NCBI GenBank assembly: GCA_018292915.2
Contig: JACVVK020000167.1
Coordinates: 315,001-379,000 of the forward strand
Origin: Batillaria attramentaria
Lineage: Eukaryota; Mollusca; Gastropoda; Batillariidae
DNA length: 64,000 nt
Reading direction: 5' to 3'
Part shown: positions 44,701 to 53,699 of the stretch, piece after piece
Layout: the number at the start of each line of letters is the position of its first letter
Position numbering within the stretch: the first letter of the stretch is position 1
The notes under the pieces: generated by a model
Databases searched by the model: none
What the model saw: only the letters and a program-made list of their open reading frames with translations
Told to the model about the DNA's origin: nothing
Program-made: the position numbers and the translations under genes

Positions 44701-47053
44701 TGCAGAAAAATAGGTTTAATGACATTTCAAATGTACACAGTGTACCGCTGATGAACTTTTGGCACAGCATCATATCTAAACATACTAGAAAAAATTCACA
44801 TATCAGACTCACTTGGCCATAAGCCCACTGTTGACCAGAACATCGGTGATGTCACGGTTGACCCCATCTGACCCCTCCGATGACCCCACCATGAAGTGCA
44901 GTACACACTGAGACACCAAAATCACATAATGAAAATTAGTGTGTTAACATACTGCAAACTTTACACACTGTGCTGATTACTGGTCCATAGTATGATGGAC
45001 TGTCACGTCTGCTTCTAGTTCTTGAAACTGTGCGCCTATTGCCGTTGGAAAGACTTAACCCTGGTCTTGGTGAATTAATTTATATTGCACTGAAAAAGCC
45101 GTAAAGGTAGAGTGGAATATATCAGGCTCGGCACTACCAGGGTTAAAAGCATAATATAACATATGGCCCAGAACAATGCCAGATTCATAAACAAATCACA
45201 CAAAATAGTATAGTGTACACAAAAGTACAAGAACTGCACTTCAAATTGCTGGAAAGCATATATATCATAAGCCAAGTTCAAACACCAACCTCCCAGCGTT
45301 CAAGAGCGTATTTGTCTAGAAAGGGAATATCACGAGCATGTTTGTCGGCCGTCATAGGTGCACCTCCTGCCCAAGGTTGGCCCCTAAAGTAATGTAAAAC
45401 GATACAAATCATACAGATGACAGTATAAATTTTAAAAAAATTGTGTTCCACAAAGTATAATGCAGCAGTTGTTGCCATGATCCTGTAAGATATAATTGTA
45501 ATATCTATAAAAATATATTTTTTACAAATTGACAAGTGTGCACAGTTGGCAGACCCTGCTTAGTGCTATAAACCAGTTTCCATTTCAAGGCCAATTTTCA
45601 GACCACAACAGATTCTCATTATCACTTAAAATACTGAAGCATACTGAAAGCGAAAGACCTTCTTTTCCCGGACTCTCCAGTTGACACCTAAACATCTCTG
45701 ACTGAAGTGTATACAACAAGAGCTTATTATTATTATTATTATTACTTAATTACTACTATTATTAACAAAGTGATGAAGCAACATAGGCTGACAAAATGTA
45801 AGTTGTAAATTGTATCCTATAACCCTGCTAATAATTAAACTAAAACTGCACCCAAGAAGTGAAATACTACATGCAAGCCAGAACACACCCTCCTAATAAT
45901 GCCGTCTTCATGTTCTCCCGGAACACAGGATTGAGGATCCAGCCAGACATGGTACCTGTCAGCGGCTGTGTGTGCCACACGCGGAGACTACTGAGGGCAG
46001 ACGTCACCTGCGATGCTTCTCTGAAAACAGGAAAAAAGCAGGCCTGATGAAAACAAAAATTTTCTGGTAGTCCACTGGGCTACCAGAACGTAAAAGTTGG
46101 TAGCCCAGGAAAAAACCTGGTAGTCCAGCAGAAGGTAGCATCATCAACCGTGTATAGTGAGACAGAACATTCTAATGCCGGAGAATGGCGGTGTAACCAG
46201 GGAAAGTCCGATCGCGTCACCACACACTGCGCCGACGATCAGCGAGCAAAGTTAGCTGCCGGTGTTAAAGAAATCTTTCTTTTTTTTCGGAGAAATTTTG
46301 GGTCGTCCTTGGGGCCACCATTTCAGTAAGTTTTAGTAGCCCGAGAATTTTTCTGGTCGCCTCAGCCGACCGGGCGACCCTATTCATCAGGCCTGGAAAA
46401 AAGTGGCAATCAATTCATGAAAGCTCTTAGGAGCTTAGACAAAAAATTTATGAAGATAAACACTTGAAAAGTTGAAAGTATCGTTGACATTGTGAATACT
46501 GGTGGTGTTATTCAAGACGTCAATTAATTGTGACAACTTTTTGTTTCTTTCTTTCAAACACGGTTCAAACGATATTCATCAAATTGGTCCAGAAGTTAGT
46601 TTCAGTCTCTACAAACGGGCATCCAGATTATGTGGCCATTCTATTTCCATTTTTATCGACAGTAGAAACTTGACTAAGCGACCACTTGACTGAGCGACCG
46701 TTTTTGCCCGGCACGGACGGTTTTTCTTCTTTATTGCATCTCCAACGACTGACCAACTGCAGTATGCGACTTAAGACCGCTATTTTGCTGGCAAAACACC
46801 CCCCCCCCCCCCCCCCCCAAAGGTAAACAAAGTCACACTAGTGACTTTTTTACGTGATTGCGTGTGTGTGTGCAGGCGTGCGGTGTGTGTGTGTGTGTGT
46901 ATGTGTCTGAGAGAGAGAGACAGAGAGGGAGAGAGACAGAGAGGGAGAGAGCGAGCCCAGGGGACTGATGCTGCTAGGACTTGCATTCAGCCGGATTAAC
47001 TGATCAGCTCAGTGACAGATTTGACGCCAGGACGTCAGAGTACATCGTGTGTA

Positions 47054-47091
<38 letters not shown>

Positions 47092-48328
47092 GGATTGTCA
47101 GTCAGTGTACGTCGTCGTTTGTGTGTGAGCGTGACTGGTAGTCAGTGTGTGTCCACTGAATGGCACCGTTGGCACCCGCTTTTTTAAATGTTTTTTTTTT
47201 GTCATGTTGAGGAATAAAGAGAAGCAATTAGATTCGTGGTTGTCACTCAATTCATGCAAGCTGTGCTTGTGTGTGTGTGTAAGTGTTTTCGTTTACCGCC
47301 ATAAAATTTAAATGTGTCACACAAGTTCACGACACCGCATGCGTGACAATGTGAAACGGAAGTGATTACAAAACATGGTGGCACATGCGACTCTGTTTAC
47401 GTTTTCCGTCGCTGAAATTTAGGTAAAGCCGCACAGTTTTGATTATGAAAGACTCCACAGCGACACCAAACTCTGCTTCGGAGTCAAATCCACGCATGCA
47501 CACTGTACTTACTATGCAATGATCCCTACGGTTGATATGCGCGGCTCCCGGCCGGGCAGGGCCGGGTCCGGACACCATTGTGACTGACTGCAGTTTGGGC
47601 GACCAGTTGTTGTTCACGACCGTGTTTGCTCGGTCCTGTGAAAGGTCGCTCAAAAAAGGTTTTATTGTATTTGCAAAACACTCACTCTGCCCCAGGAGAG
47701 ATCCACTGGTTGACAACAGCCTGGGCTACCGGTTGTTCCACAAACAGCAGACGCATTACATAGTGGCGTGCAAGTTCCGGCAAATCTCTGCAGCAGAGAA
47801 TATGCTAATAATAGTAATAGTACAAAGTGAAAGAATTTAAATAATCTTCCACTTCATATATATATATATATATGCATCATTACTTACATGTATGCAAATC
47901 GACCCATTCTTCATCTCGTCTCTGCACATGTCACACGTTTACTCCAACAGACTCTACTCGACTTTTCCAGTCCAATCCAATGTCCATTTACGAAGCTGTC
48001 TGTAAACAATTCATGCTTGTTGAAGCTTGGAAAATGAATAAATAAAAATGCTTGTTACGCTTATCGTGTTCCCGGACATCATCTTCTTCGTATGCATCAC
48101 TCATACAATGATACACGCGGCGCAATTTTTGTCCCTCTGTTTTTTTGTTGTTGGCTGTTTTGTTTTTTGTCTATGAGAATACCCATACTTGTATCTGCAC
48201 ACCCACCTGAAGACGGCAAGACACGTTGCCGGGTGGTTGTAGAGTTTGTCCAGCACCGAAGTCGGCAGAGACTTCAGGTAGCCGTGCAGGTCCTTGCATT
48301 CGAGACGCCGAGTCGGCAAGGCCGCCAT
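36427..48328 (-). CDS. GTF2H4: General transcription factor IIH subunit 4 (TFIIH p52), complete, 13 exons
   Basis: Exons in transcript order: 48207-48328, 47686-47787, 45889-46020, 45290-45383, 44813-44907, 41604-41784, 40914-40997, 40340-40472, 39396-39447, 38304-38382, 38015-38062, 37098-37238, 36427-36534. All GT-AG and in phase; 1371 nt gives 456 aa (human 462). Landmarks: [132 protein letters not shown] and the C-terminal [20 protein letters not shown]. p52 anchors and stimulates XPB in TFIIH and binds p8/GTF2H5 through its C-terminus, serving transcription initiation and nucleotide excision repair. The start codon lies in a near-ideal context (CCGCCACCATGG). Exon 1 in human is slightly longer at the N-terminus. 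No frame break was seen. Confidence 0.96.
37690..37982 (-). repeat. SINE family A, copy 4
   Basis: Minus-strand body and (ATT)n tail of family A without the tRNA head. It ends about 33 nt from GTF2H4 exon 11 (38015-38062), on the donor side. Confidence 0.8.
38422..39164 (-). repeat. SINE family B copy split by a LINE insertion
   Basis: The SINE body and box B side lie at 38422-38544 and the box A side resumes at 39110-39164, so the pieces rejoin exactly at the ACTCATGA / CCCGAGC point of the consensus. Flanking decamers AGAGTAGAAG (38412-38421) and AGAGAAGAAG (39165-39174) match at 9 of 10 positions and look like the SINE target duplication. It lies in the GTF2H4 intron before exon 10. Confidence 0.85.
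38545..39109 (+). mobile_element. 5'-truncated LINE 3' end nested in a SINE
   Basis: The translation starts [20 protein letters not shown] then IRLLNEVV and a stop, typical of the very C-terminus of non-LTR retrotransposon ORF2 proteins. A 3' UTR follows with a (GT)n run (about 38716-38763), an AATAAA and a TTTGAATTTGAATTTGA repeat tail. The insertion is about 565 bp. Confidence 0.8.
39754..39916. mobile_element. MITE with roughly 45-bp inverted ends (TGGCCACAG)
   Basis: The left arm begins TGGCCACAGTGCGAGGGCC and the right arm ends AAGGCCTCATGCTGTGGCCA; the arms pair over about 45 bp with few mismatches (shared core CCTTCGTGCCTTTGGCAA). Total 163 bp, non-coding, in the GTF2H4 intron between exons 8 and 9. 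Confidence 0.75.
40122..40286 (-). repeat. SINE family B, copy with exact 12-bp target duplication
   Basis: GAATTTGACAAG occurs at 40110-40121 and again at 40287-40298, directly bracketing the element. This defines both ends of family B and shows target-primed insertion. It lies in the GTF2H4 intron 36 nt before the exon 8 donor edge (40340) in genomic order. Confidence 0.92.
41044..41429. mobile_element. MITE (CAGGGCTTAAAAT family), copy 2
   Basis: It starts CAGGGCTTAAAATGGTCCAC and runs in the same order as 12574-12975, including two internal TAGACTAAAAT direct repeats about 89 bp apart and the AAAAGGTGGAAGAT near-end. The right terminus is degraded (ACCTG). It lies between GTF2H4 exons 6 and 7. 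Confidence 0.7.
43460..43830. repeat. Diverged tandem duplication in GTF2H4 intron 5
   Basis: Two segments of about 150 bp (from roughly 43469 and 43677) share the order CCTCTGRTCAA, CAGCAAGTT, AAGTGGGATTTTGA, ACCATGT, GGACCAAG and AGTGTCCCT at clearly less than full identity. No coding content. Confidence 0.6.
45059..45142. mobile_element. TTAA-flanked MITE (CCCTGGT family), copy B
   Basis: An 84-bp element, CCCTGGTCTTGG at the left and CACTACCAGGG at the right, with TTAA at 45055-45058 and 45143-45146. Best preserved of three copies (23073-23161, 26946-27040). In the GTF2H4 intron between exons 4 and 5. Confidence 0.75.
46039..46395. mobile_element. hAT MITE at the GTF2H4 exon 3 splice acceptor
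   Basis: Perfect 13-bp inverted ends (CAGGCCTGATGAA) and a perfect 8-bp target duplication GAAAAAAG (46031-46038 and 46396-46403), diagnostic of the hAT superfamily. The 357-bp interior is non-coding with repeated GGTAGTCC/GGTAGCCC motifs. The duplicated octamer, read on the minus strand, is the polypyrimidine tract of exon 3 (first exon base 46020). Confidence 0.93.
46797..46940. repeat. Poly-C run with (GT)n and (GA)n microsatellites
   Basis: A roughly 19-nt C run (about 46799-46818), a GT-rich stretch (46860-46905) and GAGA-rich DNA (46909-46950), then a second GT/GA block at 47045-47090. All within GTF2H4 intron 2. Confidence 0.8.
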
Positions 48329-49089
48329 GGTGGCGGAACTCGCTAAACTTAGCGATAAATGTGTCGATTTACCGTGTATCTGCGCGCAATAAATTGACGT
48401 GTTACTTTCTAACAAGAAATCGACGATGCAGCCATTTTCGCGGCGTGCTGGGCAGACACCGGAAGTGAAGTAGAGGGATGGTGACAGTTCTCCGCCCTTG
48501 ATTCCGCAAAGGTAAACCACTGTCTCCAGGGGGGTAAACTACTGATTCATTAAAATACCTTGACTGATATTACTTTTCAATAAAGCAGAACCAAATAAAT
48601 CATTGGAGACCGGGCTCACAGGGTGGTCGAGAGAATAGAGAGTAAAGACTGAAGTAAAATATTACTCGAATTTGAGGAACAAAGTATAAAATGTATTCAT
48701 CGCTTTTCAAGTTGTTCTTTAGTGTTGTGTTGTCAAGTTATTGTTGTTGTTGCTGTTGTTGTTGTTGATGTAACCCCCTGCTTAATAAACTAAAACACAA
48801 AACCTCTCGTCGCTTAGAAGTGGGTTGTTGCTTCCTTTTTTTCTTTTTTCAGTTCCTTTTCTTTTCTTTTTATGTTGTTTCCATAGTAATGGAAACAACA
48901 TCATAGGACGGGCTAAATTTTCCACGTTCATGGGCAAGCATCTGTGGTACAAACGCACGTCACTGCCGATCTCCCGCAGAGACGATTTTGCATGTGTAAC
49001 TCTGACAATGACGTAAGAAAACGTGCGTCATCGATGCTGACATGTACGGTGCGCCGAACGCGCTTCTCCTTCTCAGTGAGTGCCTTCTC

Positions 49090-49105
49090 TGTGTGCGTGT
49101 GTGTG

Positions 49106-49185
<80 letters not shown>
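49090..49185 (+). repeat. (GT)n microsatellite, about 96 bp
   Basis: A GT dinucleotide array with occasional GC interruptions; open frames across it (VCVCVC) are artefacts. Confidence 0.95.
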
Positions 49186-49188
<3 letters not shown>

Positions 49189-49199
49189 TGTGTCCGGGC

Positions 49200-49805
49200 C
49201 CGTTTCTTCGTAAATACTTAACCGAATGGCTTCGAATTTGGGGTATCCAAATATATCAAAATGTTACATTAGAGGAACCAAGCGTGTGATGATTGCTTAA
49301 GTGATTTGGGAGTGATCGCCCTTTTGAGACAAGTTGGTTGTCTTTCGTGTACAGGCGTAATATTTATTTAAATCACTCAATTTTTTGGCAGTAGATAGCT
49401 TGAATACGGACTCTGAACAGAGTCACTACTAGAAAATGGTCGCTCTTATAGTTTTCATGTAAACCGAGCCTGAGTTGACATTGCATGTGAACCCAGTTCA
49501 GATGCCTATTTCTCCGAAAATACTGAACCGATCGATTTCAAATTTGGGGTTTCTAAATGAATCAAGATTGTTGAATAGAAGGCCCGATCCAAGTACGACT
49601 GCACACATGATTTGCGAGTTATCGCCCTTTTCAGAAAAAGTGGCTTTCTGGCGTTTAAAGGCGTAATATTTACCTAAACCACTCCATTTTTTTGGACATA
49701 GATAGCATGAATACGGACTCTCAACTAAGTGAATTTTGGAGGTTGTCGCTTTTATACTTTTGGCGTAAGCCGTACCTGATGAAAGTGCTGGTGAACCCAA
49801 TTTAG
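49200..49805. repeat. Diverged tandem repeat, unit about 295-305 bp, two units
   Basis: Shared ordered motifs in both units: ACTTAACCGAATGGCTTCGA versus ACTGAACCGATCGATTTCAA, AATTTGGGGT, ATCGCCCTTTT, GGCGTAATATTTA, TAGATAGCATGAATACGGAC-type segment and GTCGCT. No open frame is conserved between units. Confidence 0.65.
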
Positions 49806-50208
49806 ATCTCAAAATCGCTCCTACTATACATAGATAATGAGCCTGGGGTGCCATAAAAAAAAATACAAAAAAAATTAGAAAAAATCACTGCAGCCGTTAC
49901 CGTCAGTTGACTCGAAAATTTGTACTCACAGCACATTTCCTCTGCAAGCCACACGCCTCACAAACATCAAAGAAGAGACGCACGCGCACTGACGTAAAGT
50001 AAGTGCGTCATGTTTGATTGACGTGATGCTGTTTTTTCTTGGGGGTGTCTCGCCACTTTCTTTCCGAATTCCTCTGTTTGGAGACGTGGTGTATTTTACT
50101 TCTACCAAAGACATTACATTACCAAGATGTTCCACTCACGACGTTTTTGCGGGACCGCTGACGGAGTGACGTCCCTTCGCTTGATCAGGGATAACGCCAC
50201 TCGTCACA

Positions 50209-50333
50209 ATGGCCACAAGCATGAAATTGCACTGGAGTGGTGACGCCTGCAGCGCGATTAACTGTTCGAATGCGCGATACAAGAGCGATTGTCAAGGAAT
50301 GTCATTTTTTCGTTTCCCAAGAGATGAAGAAAG
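50209..50333 (+). CDS. THAP-domain protein, first exon (partial)
   Basis: The 41 codons plus 2 nt end at a GTAAGT donor. CSAINCSNARY followed by MSFFRFPRDEER matches the start of the C2CH THAP zinc finger (first two zinc Cys, then the F-x-F-P block). THAP domains bind DNA in nuclear proteins and P-element-type transposases. The next exon at 51052 joins in phase to give ER|CSRWVENCRRLDL. No downstream coding part (third and fourth zinc ligands, C...H) was found, so this is a gene fragment, a long-intron gene continuing unseen, or a decayed THAP-transposon gene. Confidence 0.62.
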
Positions 50334-50534
50334 GTAAGTTTCTGTCCATTATTTCAGCATTTTTAGGTTAGAAATTGAAGACTGAAGTAGCCTGGTTTCT
50401 TTCCTCTAGATCTAAAGTGATCGGCGGGGTAAAGAAACAGCCGCCTTCTTCATTAAATTATCCAAATGATGTACTTACATTTGTGGATTGAAATAGGGTT
50501 GGACTTTAAAGGGTGAAGTGTTTGTTCCATTTTT

Positions 50535-50537
<3 letters not shown>

Positions 50538-50611
<74 letters not shown>
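50538..50611 (+). repeat. (GT)n microsatellite, about 74 bp
   Basis: Uninterrupted GT array in the intron after the THAP first exon. A second array lies at 50854-50919 preceded by (TC)n. Confidence 0.95.
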
Positions 50612-50612
<1 letters not shown>

Positions 50613-50851
50613 TGCTATCCGACGATAATTATACAGTATACAGCAAACACTTTTAAAGTGAATCACTTTTCGAACCGTCACTAGATCCTGTTTGATTTCG
50701 TCGTGCGGAATAGGGTTGAATCCCCAGGAAACACGTTAGGTGCTACTGCTATTCGGCACTTCATCCTGTGATGGTTGATCATCATAGTCCAACAGACAGA
50801 CAGATATTATATAGTATGGATTGATAGATCGTCAACCAAGACGCTCTCTCT

Positions 50852-50921
<70 letters not shown>

Positions 50922-51051
50922 AGATGATCCTGTTAGTGCTTAGTGGCTCTGTGACTGAGACCCACGCTGTTTGCATGGGTCATCGTGGCGGGGCCACTAG
51001 GCATTAATGGGCCATATATCAACATTAACGGGCGCATATATTGTACTTCAG

Positions 51052-51097
51052 GTGCAGTCGATGGGTAGAAAACTGCAGACGGCTGGATCTTCGTACA
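51052..51097 (+). CDS. THAP domain, second exon, copy 1
   Basis: Follows a TTGTACTTCAG acceptor. Joined to 50333 in phase it reads RCSRWVENCRRLDLRT, the W-V-x-N-C-R-R core of the THAP finger. The frame then meets TGA at 51098-51100; a GTACAT donor after base 51092 could remove it. Confidence 0.5.
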
Positions 51098-51246
51098 TGA
51101 AATACAGCGCCTTTGATGGGTACTTGAGTCAAGGTTGAAAATAATGTTGTCATAAAAGCAGAGGTTTTCATGGGTCCTCGTGGCGGGGCCACTAGGCATT
51201 AATGGGCCATATATCAACATTAACGGGCGCATATATTGTACTTCAG

Positions 51247-51292
51247 GTGCAGTCGATGAGTAGAAAACTGCAGACGGCTGGATCTTCGTACA
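51247..51292 (+). pseudogene. THAP second exon, duplicated copy with nonsense change
   Basis: Identical to 51052-51097 except that the invariant Trp codon is TGA (51257-51259), so any transcript including it would be cut short. It also has an acceptor identical to copy 1. Confidence 0.55.
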
Positions 51293-51959
51293 TGAAATAC
51301 AGCGCCTTTGATGGGTACTTGAGTCAAGGTTGAAAATAATGTTGTCATAAAAGCAGAGGTTTTCTGCTGTTTTGAAACGGTTCAGTCAGAGATTTCATGA
51401 CTTCATTGGGTACTTGAGAGAAGGTTGAAAATAATGTTGCCATAAAAGCAGATGAGGTTTTCTGCTGTTTTGACACTTGACATGGTTCTGTCGGAGATTT
51501 CATGACATCATTAAAGTAGGTTGTATCCACTCTTGTTTCAGTTTTATTGTTTTATGTATCCCTCACCTTCTTTGTCTTTCTGTCACTCTCCCCATGTCAG
51601 TGTTCGTACTGCACGTAATGTTTGTGAATCCCTGTGTGTGAATTTGGGCACATGTTCAAGTATACTCATGTAGACATGTAGAAGGTGATTTTAGCCGCTC
51701 ACGACCATGGTTTTGGGTCAATGGGACCCTCATCAGGTGAGCATGCGGCGATATCCACAAGGGCTGCAGCGTCCAACCAGCACTAAAAGGCTGCCCCAGA
51801 ATAATCTGGTGCGTCTCCAGTACTAGCAGACGTCGCTACCCTAAAGCTCTGCAAGAGGTTTCAGCGGAAAAAGACTAAATAATTTAGAAGGAGCAACTGC
51901 CTAGGTGTAATGTCATGTAATTACATTTAAAATAGAATAGGAACAAAGGCGTTACTAAA

Positions 51960-52097
51960 GCCGGGGTGGTCGACTGGTAGAGCGTTGGACGTCGATACCG
52001 GCTGGGGCCAAATATTTGTGCTGGCTTTTTCATCGTTGCCCCGTCTTTGATATCACCCGTATATGGTGGAAAAGGACCCCGAAACACCCACCCACCC
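51960..52097 (+). repeat. SINE family B, copy lacking box B
   Basis: Box A (GGTCGACTGGTAGAGCGTTGG) is present, but about 22 bp that include most of box B have been deleted before ACCGGCTGGGGCCAAATATTT. Body and tail are otherwise normal. Confidence 0.8.
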
Positions 52098-52333
52098 TTG
52101 ACATTTCGAAGCACCGATAAAATGTACCGCGTTGCCTAAGATAGATAGGAACTATTCACCCTGTTGTTGGGAAACTCGTACTAAATATTTTGAGATCAGA
52201 CAACTTAACCAGTCACCAGTTACTGGTGTAGGTCTCCTTAGGTGCATCCTCAAATATTCAATAGATATTAAACGGGGACAGACAGACAGACCGCAGTGAC
52301 AGAGAGAGAGGGTGGGTGGGGGTAGATAGGGAA

Positions 52334-52335
<2 letters not shown>

Positions 52336-52391
<56 letters not shown>
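52336..52391 (+). repeat. (GT)n microsatellite, about 56 bp
   Basis: GT array; followed at about 52484-52522 by a poly-T to poly-G junction of the same type as those near 900, 6080, 13826 and 33750. Confidence 0.95.
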
Positions 52392-52393
<2 letters not shown>

Positions 52394-52743
52394 CCCTGCT
52401 ATATAACCGTAGCAACGCGGCACATTTTTTTTAATTTTTATTTTTGACAATTCAAGCCCCTTCTGCTGTTGAAACTGCCTCTTTCTTTTTTTTTTTTTTT
52501 TTTTTTTGGGGGGGGGGGGGGGGTCTGGTCCGCGTCAACCTAAAGACCACTTTCATATTTCATGAACAGCATCGAGACAAAGGCGAATGCTATTTTTTTT
52601 TTTTTTTGGTAATAACTGGAATAACTCAGTTTTCACCTGACAGTGCTTGATGGAGAGCGTGGGGCTGAGGGAGTGGATCAGCAGCATGAACTGCTTTCGA
52701 AGAAAAGCGAAACTGAACCTGTCTGCATGTGTTTCATGGAGCC

Positions 52744-52877
52744 CCCCCCCCCCCCCCACACACACACACACACACGCTGAATTTTCTGTTCATCGAGAGG
52801 GGAATTTCAAAGACAAGAGCACTGTAAGTTTGATCTATTGATGCCCAAGACTTTACGGCAATCACTTGATCAAATCC

Positions 52878-52925
<48 letters not shown>

Positions 52926-53010
52926 CGCACGCACGCACCACACACACACACAGACACACACAGACACACACACACACACAAATCATTTGTTGCAGTGTTC
53001 TTTATTTTGC
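52744..53010. repeat. Poly-C and (CA)n cluster
   Basis: A C run with a short CA array (52742-52773), then CA arrays with GCAC and AGACAC variants at 52883-52980. No gene is supported. Confidence 0.9.
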
Positions 53011-53476
53011 GAAGAAGAAGCTTGTGAAGAATGTGATTGAATTTCACGTGTTTCAATTCCATACAATTAACTTTGTTGTCTGATAAACATTTTTCTTTGG
53101 TTCGTTAAAACCGAGAAAGAACAAGAAATACAAGATTCTTAGCATAATTATGATTATCAAGATCCCACCAGACCCAGCCCATCCCCCAAACACACATACA
53201 TGCACACCACACCACCACCTCAACACAAACACATACTCATTCTGAGTTTGAAAGTGACACAGCAAAAGGTGGAATGAAGGATGTTTTTGAAGATTGTAAC
53301 CTTTTTCCCGAGCATGAGGCGTATTGCAGCGTGTGCCTGGTGGCAGCAGTTGAAACTATTTTAGACGTTGAGAAAAGTTTTGGAAGTTAACTTCTGTTGT
53401 TTCTGTCCGTGCGTACCACAGGCCGTTTGATGTCGTTGCGTCTTCCCAATTCAATGGTCGAGTGGGCGCCAATAGC

Positions 53477-53491
<15 letters not shown>

Positions 53492-53537
<46 letters not shown>

Positions 53538-53660
53538 TTTTAAGCGCAGCGAGTCCTTGGCATTTGGAGAGCAGCGCTCTATAAAAAAAAAACTATGTAT
53601 TATTATTATTATTATTACTTCTACTACTACTACTACTACTACTACGACTACTACTACTAC
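53492..53660 (+). repeat. (GT)n with SINE-like tail and (ATT)/(ACT) arrays
   Basis: GT array to about 53533, then AAGCGCAGCGAGTCCTTGG and AGCAGCGCTCTATAAAA, then (ATT)n and (ACT)n arrays. Same order as 15408-15505. Confidence 0.65.
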
Positions 53661-53699
53661 TAGTCTAGTATTACAATTGAAAAATCCATATCCTGCAAC

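Larger units (their letters stand above)
48329..50208. promoter_or_regulatory. GTF2H4 upstream region and intergenic DNA
   Basis: A CCGGAAGTG ETS/GABP-type motif lies at about 48459-48467, some 130 nt upstream of the GTF2H4 start, and the start itself sits in a GCCGCCATGGT YY1-like context; both are typical of TATA-less housekeeping promoters. Further right are a (GT)n block (49090-49185) and a roughly 295-bp diverged tandem repeat (49200-49805). Promoter role is inferred. Confidence 0.4.
50978..51365 (+). repeat. 195-bp tandem duplication carrying the THAP second exon
   Basis: Markers GTGGCGGGGCCACTAGG (50985 and 51180) and the exon acceptor CTTCAG (51046 and 51241) recur exactly 195 bp apart, and the units are nearly identical. 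A shorter, more diverged repeat of the unit end (TTGAAAATAATGTTG, AGATTTCATGAC) continues to about 51510. Confidence 0.85.

Noticed and set aside
48944..49186. [12 protein letters not shown] frames across GT arrays (also 50475, 52268, 53497, 57930)
   Set aside because: Dinucleotide arrays are open in several frames; no biological support.
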